Below, one piece after another: positions 28,331-40,169 of a stretch of 64,000 bases of DNA (positions within the stretch are counted from its first letter, which is position 1; each line of letters starts with the position of its first letter). The position numbers and the translations under genes are program-made. The notes beneath the pieces are model-generated. The model made no database searches, was not told the DNA's origin, and saw only the letters and a list, made by a program, of their open reading frames with translations. This DNA comes from Parasponia andersonii (taxonomy: Eukaryota; Streptophyta; Magnoliopsida; Rosales; Cannabaceae), in NCBI GenBank assembly GCA_002914805.1, contig JXTB01000157.1:114130-178129 (forward strand), given 5' to 3'.

Positions 28331-29539
28331 TTTGTTGGAAATATATATAGTATCCTTCAAGATTGATAGTTTAGAAATTAGTATCGATAATTGGGTCTTT
28401 AAGCTTAAGCCTATCTTTGTAATTGTATTAGTACAGTCCATAGCATAAATATAGTTTGAAATAGTGCAAAGCAGTTGAATATTAGGATTAGAAGAGAAAT
28501 AAAGGAAAAAGTGCTAACTTACCACCAGCTATAGTACTATAATAAAAAAATGGCATCTGCAAAAAGTGAATGACCATTGGATACTGGATTTTATTTGGAA
28601 GATAGGTATAACCCACTTATCAAGGGATGACTGTAGATTGTGATAAGTAGGGTAGGGTGAAGAGTAGTTTCTTAGAGTGGATAGTAGGTTAAATCTATAA
28701 ATCTTGAAAAGTTGGATCGGGTAGATTCATGGTACATGCAAATATGCTTTTCTGCTTTGTACTTCCTACTAATAATTGGAGGGAAATATCACAATGGCCT
28801 CTTGTTTTGAAATTGGCAGGAAGTTTGTAATCATCTTATGTGATACAAGGTAATGGTTTACAAACTGGACCTCTTTACACCATCACATATTTTGATGACA
28901 CTATAAGGCTACATTTGGTAGAGGTGAAGGAGAATAGGAAGGATGAGAAACTAAGGAAAGATGGTGAATGTGAAAGAGGGAGAAGAGAGTGATAAATCCT
29001 CTATTTTTTTTGATAAAAAGGATGGAGAGTATAAAAGATAGAGACTATTTATTCATGAAATTACTATAATATCTATTTTATAATTATTTTAGAGGGTATA
29101 TATATCAATCGTTTTTTCCCTTCATTTCTCTCCATCCTTCTACTCATCACTCGTATCAAACAAAGCCTAAGTGATACTTATTTTGCGAAATAGAATTAAT
29201 AATAATTTAAGTCATCCACTTTACTATTGATTGCAAGTCTTTGTGGAAAAAAACATATGTATCTCTAATTTTAATCTTTCCCAATGAAATTAGGATGTCA
29301 TATATATAAAGATAGGTACATATAAGTTGGCTCTACACTAGTTCTACTTCCTCTTCAATTATTATAATTTCAAAAATAACATTATTGAAACTACTATAAA
29401 TATGAGTAGGTGTGGACCTGCTTTTGTCAAGCAATTATCCACATTAGCTTCTTTCGTAAACTTCGGACATCAGTCTATAATACATTGATTAACCAACTTA
29501 TCCTTTATGTCTAACCTATCCTGAAACCTCTTTCCCAAA
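28331..29539. other. Intergenic DNA right of the Sirevirus fossil
   Basis: 28331-28366 repeats the left flank of the retroelement. Nothing else is gene-like; a - strand frame (28247-28441) straddles the LTR edge and is probably chance. Confidence 0.5.
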
Positions 29540-29970
29540 GAATTGACGAGGGAAGAAATTAGCTATCCTGATCATGAAGGCAACCCCTTTGAATTTCTTG
29601 ATACAATAACACCATCACCCCTTTCCTCAGCTAAAAATCACCAAGAACACCCTTTTCTTTTGTGGTTAAGAAGAGCCAGAAGAAGAAATCCCCTCGCCAA
29701 GGGAAATGCAAATCGTGCATGTTGAAGGACACCACTATAAACAACATCAAGAGTTTTAGGTGTGAGTGGGAACAAAATACGAGACCTTGAAGATGACTTC
29801 TATAGATGTGCTCACAATACTTTTCAGATCTGCCAAAGCATAGACCATGCCGGTGCTATGATAAAACCCATTGAGACCCTTAGTGGTGAGTCGGTGGCCG
29901 AGGCCTAAGAAGATCCAAATGTGAAAGAGATCGTACAAGTTGATTCATCTACTGTGTATAGATATATCAT
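29540..29970 (+). pseudogene. Possible decayed small gene, unknown
   Basis: A 60-codon frame from 29543 (MTREEISYPDHEGNPFEFLD) loses its coding look near 29650, where another frame becomes Lys-rich (KKSQKKKSPRQGKCKSCMLK). Further on, a third stretch (RCAHNTFQICQSIDHAG, then PIETLSGESVAEA) looks coding to about 29930. The composition suggests a small basic protein broken by frame changes. No family is recognised and chance cannot be excluded. Confidence 0.25.
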
Positions 29971-31050
29971 CTATATGATGATGACAATGGGTAATGATTA
30001 ATCTAGTCTGGAAGAGTAAAAGGTTAACTTATATATCATAATTAGTAAACATAGGTTGTTGTTGTCTTTGTTTAATATTTGGTTATCTTATGTCTTATTT
30101 ATATTATGATATGATCATGTTATCTGTTCTAGCTAGTATTTATGTTTTGTATTGCTACCATGTTAGTGATATACGTATTATTTATATACTATTCTACGTT
30201 ATATGGTTATTAATTATTAGTAGCAAAACTAGTAACTTCAGTTTTTGTGTTGTGCATTTTGCTTTTTTTTTTTTTCGGGGGAGGGAGGGGGGAAGGGATT
30301 CATGAAGCTAAAAGAGTAATGAACTATATATATCATTAAATAATTGGCAATAAAGCACCTTTATATCCAAAATATATCAAAGGAAAAAAGAAATAAAAGA
30401 CAGGATAAAAGAACATTAACCTAATAAATAAGTTAAGATAGAACTGGGAACAAAATATATGAATGTGTTTTTTTTTACCTTTTAGTTAAATATGTAGATA
30501 TTTCATTGAAAAGGCCTCCTAGGCACCCTGGGGGCTTCAAGGAGCAAAGTTACAAAAGATAGTAGCAGGGATGGTCTTATGAAGGATTACCCTTACAAAT
30601 ATTACAAGCATGGCCTGTTGAGACAAATTATGTGCTAAGAGCCATTGGTCCATTAGGCTGAATCAACATGTGAATGTTGATAAATCGACGAGGCTGGAGA
30701 CGAGATACATGTTGTGCCAGTAAACTAGTTATCAGTCAGATATATAACTTTGATATGTGGTACTACTCGTTATAGTATACTTTCAGTTTTGGTTTGTGTT
30801 AACTAATACTTAGCGAATTGATTGTCATAACTGTTAAATGAAACTAATTCAGAATCATTATGTCGGGTAATTATCTAAACCAACATAAAATAATCCATGT
30901 AGATTAGTTGTGCTTATAGCCATAGAGGGTGGAGAAAATAAGCTGATACACAACTGTGAGTTTGTATATTTAGCAACAGAAGATAAGTATGTTAACCAAG
31001 TACTAGTTATTAGTAACCACGTAACCTTACGATAGGCAAGGGATCATTGT
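29971..31050. other. Intergenic DNA with a G-rich tract
   Basis: No gene. It holds a T-run followed by a G-quadruplex-type tract at 30277-30297. About 30490-30640 is less AT-rich and could be an old repeat tail, but I cannot classify it. Confidence 0.5.
30277..30297 (+). other. Potential G-quadruplex tract
   Basis: Four G-runs (5, 3, 6 and 3) separated by one or two A, directly after a run of about 13 T. It fits the G3+N1-7 pattern and is the only such tract noticed in the window. Confidence 0.7.
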
Positions 31051-34000
31051 TCATTTAGGTGAAAATGGCAGTTTTGCATATTTTTCATATGCATACAACT
31101 CCACTGCCAGCTTGTTTCACCAAAAGTCAATATGTTTGGCTGTGCAATGCTCGATTGGTTCTTCATCAATGAGGTGTTCTGCAAACTTGATTATGAACAT
31201 CCCACAGTCTCCCCTAGTATTATAAAACACAAAATCGGACAGAAATTTATTTCATTTACTAATATACATATATAATCTTCAATATAGATATTAAAACTGA
31301 TACTCACACGCGAGCCTACTATGGAACATTAGGAACCATAACAATTTGGAAGTTATTCAAACGATCATTTTGTTTCCTCTTATGAAAGAATCCATGCTTA
31401 AACAACAAATGTATGAGCATTGTCATTAATAGGGTCATGCCTCATCTAAGCATGGCAATTCTGGACCTATTGTCCACCATGGAGTCATATATTAGTAGTT
31501 TCCAGTTGGCTAAGTCAACTACATAGAGAATCTAGTATTCATTATTTATGTTGACGGGCAAGTAAATTTTGTCGACCCCAAACCATGATTTTCCCAGTAT
31601 TGGTAATTGACTTGTGATATATCAGTACGGTAACGGACAAGGATCACATTCCTATCTTTCTGCATTTTCATTATACTGAGGAAACAAATTAAATAAGACT
31701 ACTGCCATGTAAGACTGTGTAGTTGTCCAACAAGCATCTTTATGTTAGTTTCTTCTAAGGTAGTAAAAGGCGACATTAACATGCTGCACATAAGAAAGAA
31801 TTAGAACTCATAATAATTTGGTGACTAAATATAAAAAACTATAAATTATATACATCTACTGAGAGCCATCCACTAGGTTAATTCAATTGATAAAAAATTC
31901 TTTCTTGATAAGAGAGACAATAGTTAAATCGAAGGGTGGAAAAATGGTATTGATCTTATCATATACTTTGCAATATAGACATGTTATTAGATAGAATGAA
32001 ATTGGTAAATATATAAATACACGGAAACTAACTTTGAATCTTTCTTAAGTCAAACTTTGAGCCAGTCATTAAACACTGCTTTCATATCGAGTGATGGTGG
32101 CGACATAATGTCCCTATTAAAAACATGATAGGGGTTTACATGATGAACCTTTGGGTAACCTTTGTCTTTAACACCATAGCTTGATCTTGTGACTCATCGA
32201 TTGCTAGTCGAATGCAATTTTAGAACAACAATACCTATATTGGACTTGATGAAGTCAATTATTACCGAGGCACCAGAATTGACTGTACATGAATGTCGTT
32301 TATCCAATTTTTTGGCAATAACTCTGTCATTGTTGCCGTCAACTACCTTGTTGTTATCATTTTTTTTTGTGAGGACTAGTCGATGCCATTGCCCTCCACT
32401 TGGTCTCCCTCAGTTTCAACAGTATCCATAGTAGCATATTGTCCACTATCACCAACTGAAGGAGATTTATGGTACATTTTTTCTTCATTCTTTATAAGCT
32501 TATCTTCTATTATTACATTGCCCTCATCCTTTTGGACTTCATTCCCTATAGAGACATCTGAGATGTTATAATTATTTGTGCCACTTGGCGAGAACAATGC
32601 ATCGATGGACTATTTGACTTAGTGTTGCTTCACTAAGGCATTTAGTTGACCAGATTTTTGTTTCATCCACTCCTTTAATGATGCAATATCAGAATGCACT
32701 TCTTGGATGGAGGAGACCAAGTTTTTCATTAGTTTCTAGAAATTTAATGAAAATCAGGTCATTGAATTATTGAATTTCAATATACTGTTGAAGTGATTTA
32801 AAGAATACATAATTTACTTGTCATCCGATTAAGTTAACCCACAAGATGTATGTTCATCTTTACATTAACTGAATCATTTATTTCATCTCGACTATTATCT
32901 AGCATCTTATTCACATGGTCGACCTGAGGGACATGGTTCTCAGTTGAATGATGAAAACCAGCCCAATCATCCATTTTCTTTGTTGAAAATTCTAGTCATA
33001 TAACGCTTCCTTATTTCTTGTTTTGTTGAGGAAATTTGAACCACCTTCAGCTGTAATGTAATGAGATAGCAATTTCAGAAAATTAAATTTAAATATATGT
33101 AAATGTCGACTTTATACTACTAACCTGCTTGATGCTGAATAGTTTAATAGAGAGCATGCCATGACTTCCTATCTGTATCACATTCCAGTTTAAAATCTTT
33201 GGCATTGTATGATTTATTCTTTTGGCAAACTCTGGTTTGAATTTAGGGATAAACTCATATGCCCAAACTTGAAAGGCATATACAAAGCCATTAAGAATAT
33301 AGGCCATATTTTGGGGTGGAGATTTAGACCTAGTGACTTGATGGGATTTCTCCTTTAAAGATTTGGTCAAGTAATATATCAATTGCTTAAAAACTACTTT
33401 CCCCAATGGATATGCATTAAAAAACTTGAGGTTGTCGATTGCTTTCAAAGAAAATGGATCCATATATATATATAGTCTATTCTATAGAAAAAAACACATT
33501 CTCCAAAAGATACACAAGGGCTAACTTTCCTCTGTCCTTGTCGGATCCTCCACGAAAGGCAAGGACTTGGTTGGCCAACACCGTCCTCGGTATAGTCTTT
33601 GATGCTAGAAAATATATCTTTCGTAACCTATTTGTTAGTTCTACAGGTGATGAATTGGTGTCCCTTATGCAATTCAATCTTGTTAGCAATCCAAACTGAA
33701 TCATTGAGAATCTCAGATCCTTTCCACCAATCCTAAATAAGATCATATTATCCCTTGGCTAATTTTAATTGTCTAAGCAGACATTAGTGTACAACCTAAG
33801 GTGTGAACTCAAATTTGGAACAATCAATCTCTAGGAAGTGCCCAAAACATGTCTCCCTAAATATTTTCTTTTGAGGCTCGATCAATTGCTCTTATATAGT
33901 TTGAAGGGCATCCCATTTGTAGTGCTTCAAAGTTCTGGCTTTGAAGTGATGTTCCTCTTCTACAATGGGTTCCCATTCCTAACATAATATTATTAGTTGT

Positions 34001-34400
34001 ATATATTCATAAATATGCAAGACTACATAAAAGTAAGGAATTAAAAAATAAAATTTTCTTCCAAAAGGGAGTGGTGCATTGGACCACATTGAATAGAGTA
34101 GCGGTTAAAAATTTTCATACCAGTAACAAATAATCAAATATATTGAATGAGACAATGGAAATCTTAATTTCTTTGTAAAAAATAGAAACCCAATGTAACT
34201 AAATGAGATGGAGGTAGTTTCATACCCTGATATTCGGAGTGCCGACTTTACGGGACTTTGCCCTCTTTTGCACTCATGGTTCGTCCATAGTGTTGCTATT
34301 AGAGGATGCAGGGTCATTCGATGGCAACTCAAAAGCTGAAGGTCGACAACATTTCCTTCCCCGACCAGCATCTGAACCTGACAGATCGAGTATGTGTGGC
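31051..34400 (-). pseudogene. DUF1985 / Ulp1-like (C48) cysteine protease gene, decayed
   Basis: Reads leftward. The N-terminal basic segment (about 34.25-34.4 kb) has GRGRKCCRPS. A DUF1985 domain follows (about 33.1-33.95 kb) with GGKDLRFSMIQFGLLTRL, then LALVYLLENVFF and, in another frame, AFQVWAYE. After a charged linker (about 32.4-32.6 kb) comes a C48 SUMO-protease domain: KIYLPVNINNEY then ILYVVDLANWKLLIYDS (about 31.5-31.6 kb), and DCGMFIIKFAEHLI with the catalytic Cys (about 31.19 kb). It ends at 31051. A probable intron (about 31213-31310) splits the domain, so this is not a retrocopy. The usual NNEHW reads NNEY-stop: the catalytic His became Tyr and the Trp became TAG. Other stops and frame changes confirm decay. 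Such genes are often carried by Mutator-like elements. Confidence 0.8.
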
Positions 34401-35627
34401 CCTACAATTTAGGCACCAAACCTCGTTCTCATTATAACGGGAAGAGGGGAAATTTTGAAAGGGAAAATGTTGCTTTGGGAAATATGGATAGAGTCGTGAT
34501 TATGGGTACTCTAGTGCGCTGAGGGTTTTTTTATAAATCTGTATACTCAACCACTGACACAGAGGTCATTCAAGAAATTTCATAAATATTTTGGTTCTCG
34601 ATAAAGCAATTCGTGGGTAAATTTTCTACTGTAGTTAATAGTGTGAGTGATGGTTGATATTATTGCTTGACTTGGTGTAAGAAGTTTGGGCTTTACAATT
34701 TCTTTACTTGGGCCTTTATAATTGCTTTACTTGGCATATTATTGAGCCTATTACGGATGTCAATGGCCCATGGATGGTCTATTCTATAGAAAAGTTGAGA
34801 GGCCCTAAACCACATCACGAATTTTGAATTAACTATTACTATAACACTCAACATAACCTATCTTTCTTCATAAAGGTAGATATTATGGTCATTGACGAAC
34901 AAAACCTAAACCCAACAACCTTTTATGGCTAATGCTATATATCTTTTGCTCTGTCTTCAAACCATGGAGGAGAGTTGAGCTGTAGTTCAAGTATGAGAGT
35001 AGCTGATAGAGTACAAATATTCGTCAAGAATTAGTTCACTAATGAATTGATCCAATAAAGGTAAGATTATACTTTTTTTTTTTCATTTTTCGGTGCTTAA
35101 CGTTTGCCGTTTTTAACATGTAGATGGTTCCCCTATTTATATTAGCCCAATACTTGAAATTCAGTTCTTATAACATCCTAAAAATTTTTGTTAAACAAAT
35201 TTCAATACTTGATTGCATTCTAGGAAAATCAAATAATATGGATATCGATATTTTAGTTCATTATAAATAATAAAAATAATTAATAAATAATTATTGAGTA
35301 GATACATAATAGAAGTTCATTTGCTATGTTGCCATTATTTTGTGTGTATACAAATGACTTATGTAAGATTTTTATAGAAGCGCCATTGAGCTGTAAACAA
35401 GTAATTACTAAATATAATTAGTTATTAATTATATAGGTACAATTACTTTATTTCATATGAATTTAATATATGTATATTATATTCACCATTTGGCATTATA
35501 TAGTCCATAATAATTAAGAAACAACATATACAATGAAATTTATGAATATTATATACAAAAAATTTGGTTTAACACATTTTCCTATTGAGTATTAACCGAT
35601 GTGTACATTCAGAAGCTCATGTTAAGC
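34401..35627. other. Spacer between two divergent decayed genes
   Basis: 1.2 kb separating the 5' ends of the Ulp1-like gene (-) and the FAR1-like gene (+). It holds no supported gene and would contain any shared promoter region. AT content rises strongly after 35.1 kb. Confidence 0.5.
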
Positions 35628-37791
35628 ATGGATGAAAGTATTAAATCACGTGGAACTAAATCTCAACATTATTGGAGTTCTATGATTGAAGAAATTGGGA
35701 CATCAAAGGAACCTCAGGATTTTAGTGAAGAGGACTTGCTAAATAAAAGTCTTCCTAGTCTTTATAGATGAGAGGAATTCTACTATACTTACTCGAAATG
35801 GATCGGCATCATGTGATAAAAGATGACATAAGACGGGAACATAATAAGATTGAGTGGCAACACAAATGGGTTTATTCAAATGGGAGGTATAGAAGTGAAA
35901 AGTGAAACAATCTAGAAAATAGAAAAAGGCACTGAAATCATTAACGAGGAGTGGTTGTTCAACATGCCTGAGAGTAAACCTAGACAAGATGACAAATACG
36001 TGGGTAGTGAGGGACTTCAAACTAGATCACAACCATGAATTAGCATGCCTATGTGAGATTTAATTCCTAAAGTCAAATAGGTGTATATCAGAAACCATTG
36101 GGTCATAGCTATTCTCAATGAGAAGGTCCAGAATCCATACCAACCAAATCATAAATCACATAGCATAAGAAAGAAGGGGTCAGAAGCACATGGGATTATA
36201 GGAAAAAGACCTTTATAATTGGATAAGTCAACGTGAATTAGACAATAGAGAAACAGATTCAGAAGGAGCAATGGGTTACTTGGAATGTCTTACCACACAA
36301 GATGCAAATTTCTATGGTGTTTACAACTGGGATGAAGATAATTGGCTAGCAAACCTATTGTGGTTTGATGAGAACTCTCGGCAAGATTATACGTATTTTG
36401 GAGAAATGTTGGTATTTGACATGACGTATAAGACTAATGCTTATAACAAGCCTTTGATAATGCTAATCGGTGTAAATCACCATTTTAGGACATGTGTTTT
36501 TGCCATCGGGTTGCTTGCGGATGAGATAGTTGTGTCATTTTTGTGGATCCTACATCATTTTCTAGATTGTATGAACAAAAAAACCTCATTAATTTTCCTC
36601 ACAGATGGAGATCATGCAATGAGAAACACAATCTCATAGATAATGCCGAATGTTGTCCATTGTCTCTGTGCATGGCATCTCAGAATGAATAAGGGTAGCA
36701 ATGCACCAAACCCAAGTTTTAAGGCCAGATTCAGTCAACTTTTGTATTATTATTTTACTAAGGAGAAGTGTGAGGAAGAATGGAACTAGTTGATTCAAAG
36801 ATATGAATTAGAGGACAATAATTGGGCAAGAACCGTGTATGAAAAAAGGAAAAATTGGGGTGAGACATTTCTTCGTAGACACTTCTTTATGGGACTAACA
36901 ACAAAACAAAGATCCGAAGTTACGAATTCGTACTTATCGACCTTCTTAAGAACTAAGCTGAAACTTATTGACTTTGTTGGTCAAATAATTGTTGCGATGA
37001 GTTCCATAAGGCACATAGAGATGCAAGATGACTTCCTCTTTACCATAGCCACTGTCACATCCTCTGAAGCAATACTATGAACAATTTGCGATAATTTTTA
37101 CTAGACAAATGTATGAAAGAGTTGCAAAGCAAATCATGGAGTCCTTGGCTTTTTTAGTAACTACAGTTGACCTGACCATCAATTGTAGGTTGTTTTCTCT
37201 ATCAAGGTTCCCTAAGGGAGAAGTTCCACATAAGGTTTACCATTACGAAATAGACAACTACCTGCCATGCACATGCTTAATGTTTGAGATTGATGGGATT
37301 CCTTGTCGTCACATATTTGCTACTATGAAGCAACAAAATTTGAAAATCATTCTTATTACACTGATAAACACAAGATGAAGGAAGGATTGACATAAACATG
37401 AGTACTCCTTATTCGGGAGTGCCGCATGATGTGCTGAAAACAACGAGATGGGGATCCTTGAGCTCCGACTTCAACAAGATAGGCCACTATACTACCATGC
37501 ATAGCAACACTTACGAGGACGCAAAAAAATGAAATTGGAAGACTGATGTCCAAATTCAAAGCATTGTATAAACAACAGGAAAAATCAAACGATGTGCTAC
37601 AAAATCAGGTCAAAGTAAACATAGAAATCACTAACCATATAATAAGAGACTCGATAGTAGTGAAAATGAAGGGTAGAGAGCCTATAAAAGGTAAACAAAG
37701 AGATGAAGCCTTGAGAAAGAAGAGGTGTTGAAACTACAGTGAACTGGGCCACAACAGAGACATGTGCAAAGTTGTTAATCGAAGTCCATAA
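35628..37791 (+). pseudogene. FAR1/FHY3-type (Mutator-like transposase-derived) protein gene, decayed
   Basis: From ATG 35628 the order of domains is that of FAR1-related (FRS) proteins. The FAR1 DNA-binding zinc-finger region (about 35.77-36.04 kb) has EFYYTYSKWIGIM and later WVVRDFKLDHNHELA. The MULE transposase core (36.27-37.08 kb) has FDMTYKTN, LIGVNHHFRTCVF, LTDGDHAMRNTI and the block RRHFFMGLTTKQRSEVTNSY. A SWIM zinc finger CTCLMFEIDGIPCRH lies near 37.28 kb, and a C-terminal knuckle remnant NYSELGHNRDMC near 37.75 kb. It has in-frame stops (for example at 36637-36639 and 36787-36789, the latter a likely Trp to TAG) and at least one frameshift near 37.07 kb. FRS proteins act in light signalling, but this copy may equally be the transposase of a Mutator-like element. 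Dead in either case. Confidence 0.85.
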
Positions 37792-39603
37792 CTTCAGCAA
37801 CTACCTAGCCCATCTAACCTAGAATTCTTATATTCATCTCTTGGAAATAGTTTTAACCACTTGAGTACAACAAGCGCATTCTTTGATTCATCGTCATAAG
37901 ATGCATGGAGTACTAGCTCTAACCTATTTCTATCCAACTAACCTGCGAGCAATAGTCAAGCCAATCTGCCATTATGGTACTCAAATCAAATACCTCCAAA
38001 TGACGACAGGTGCCCTTACTTTTTTTAAGGTATTATATTGATGTCTTACATTTTAAATAGATAAATCTGTGCATTAATTATATATATGTTAAACACTTAT
38101 AATAGATGTAGTATTTGAGCACTGATTTATGATGTTACATTTACTAAAATCCTATGTCACTGGGGGAAAGTTTATTATTTTCCATTTTTACATTTATTAA
38201 AATCATGTCTCTAGAAGAAAATTTATTATTTTCTATTTTCACCTAAAATGTTTACTATCGATTAATTAATATAGGAGTGGAGCTTTTTAAATTTAACAAT
38301 TGTAAACTAAATTTTAATAGCTTAATTAAGTTGGTAAACTTATAACTTAAATTAATTACATATAAGAATTTTAACTTTTCTAAAATATAGTAGTAGTAAA
38401 CACATGATTTATGCTCGTATTCAAAGAGTCCTTAATATCACAACAATTAACATAAACATTTAAGATTATTAAATAGATCAAATAAGCTTTTATTTTTCAT
38501 ATATTTTCTAATTAACACAAAGGTATAACATTGCGTAATAGATCAAATTCACACTTATACGTGTCTAGATGTAAAATATAAAAATCAACTATAGATCTGC
38601 TTTTTTTTTTTTCCTATCATTGTTGCATTACTTAGTCAATGAGAACATAACAACAAAGTCTCCCTAATATTGACAATGCTACCTAGATAAACATAGTGTA
38701 CTACTATAAACAAGGACAAGTCGCTACTTTTTCTTCCACGATATGTGAATAACTTATTAACAACCAAAAAATTACAAAGGATTCAAAGACATCTACTACT
38801 GCTATCACTTTCTAATGTGGTAGTAATCTATAGATTACTTCAAACATGGTATATATATACCTACTAATCATCCATAATGTTATATATACTAGTCAAGAAT
38901 TTGAACTGTTTATATTATAAGAAAGTTGAAAAGGAAATTATTAAGAGAAAACTCTTGAAATATATCTCTGTAAAATGTCGCTCAAACTAATTATATTAAC
39001 CATATACTTATAAATTGGACAACAACAAACTATCCACGTACTCTAATCACTTTAGCCTAACTGACTACCTGAGCTAGTTTCTAACAGCTAAAGATTGTAG
39101 AACATTCTAGAATATACAAGAAGCTTTGGGTCCTTTCTTAGCACTACTGATTGCAAATAGATTAAAACACTAGTAAGTATTAACATGCATTTAACTCTAT
39201 CTAAACTCTATAAATAATACAAATCTATTTATAAGTCTGAAAGAGAATTTATCTCTTTAAAACAACATTCTATCTACAACCTAATTATATAAGGTCTACA
39301 TTATACATAAAAAAACCAAAAAAAAAAACAAAAAACAAAAAATAATCTCAAATAGTATAATACTACATATAAAGATCAAACAAAAAAAAAATAATAGACA
39401 ATATTAATTTAAAACATAAACCATTTATATTACTTAAATAACCATTTGTCCCAGATGAAAGAAAAATTTTCCAAAAAAAAAGATAAATTATCCAAAATAA
39501 AAGATAAATATAAAATCTACATTTAATTATTAGAAACTCTATCTCCATAGCAATGGAACTAATCGTCTATCAAATGCTGCAAATTGCGAAGCAATGTCTG
39601 TTT
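37792..39603. other. AT-rich intergenic DNA
   Basis: 1.8 kb with very high AT content and poly-T/poly-A runs; nothing gene-like is seen. Confidence 0.5.
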
Positions 39604-39843
39604 CTAAATATGGTACGATCGGATCAATGTCTTCTTGGAATGGGGTCTGAGCCTGTGCTTCATGCAGATTCCAACATCACCCTTTCTCTTAGCTTCATTG
39701 GCTCGTTGATAGCCTAGTCGCATATCAGCCTCTAGACAATCTATATCAAGCTCCCAGTCATCAATTTGCTCCTGGAGTCGATGAGTTCGGATGGCGTCCA
39801 CATCGGAATCCCATTTAGAAGGCGCCATTAGTAGTCGTGACAT
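39604..39843 (-). CDS. Small hypothetical coiled-coil reading frame
   Basis: 79 codons from ATG 39843. The centre (LQEQIDDWELDIDCLEADMR) is a charged amphipathic helix that could form a coiled coil, followed by YQRANEAKRKGDVG. It is richer in GC and charged residues than chance frames nearby, so it may be a small gene or an exon. No family is recognised and no neighbour helps. Confidence 0.3.
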   Translation of the reverse strand: MSRLLMAPSKWDSDVDAIRTHRLQEQIDDWELDIDCLEADMRLGYQRANEAKRKGDVGICMKHRLRPHSKKTLIRSYHI

Positions 39844-40169
39844 GATTTCTTATGATTTATAGATTTGAACAGTAAAATAGTATAAGCAGGCGATGATATG
39901 AGTTTTTATAGCCCCATTCAAGCATGCTGAACATATTAAAGAGACAACTATTCGATCTAGAGATAAGATTTTAAAACCAAATAGTCGCCTCGTATTCCTA
40001 GCCATAGATGTTAGCTGCTTCATGTCTGATTAGCCAACGCATTAATCGACAACTCTAATCTTAATGTCACTTTAGTTGTGTAGCAGGTCAAGGAAAATCG
40101 AAACGACAATGACATTCTGTCCATGCACGCAATAGTTGAATTGTTAAAGTCTATTTCATTATTTTCTTT
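39844..40169. other. Intergenic DNA
   Basis: Nothing gene-like is seen. Confidence 0.5.

Noticed and set aside
32189-32571. + strand frames opposite the Ulp1-like gene
   Set aside because: The - strand carries the DUF1985/Ulp1 signal; these are shadows.
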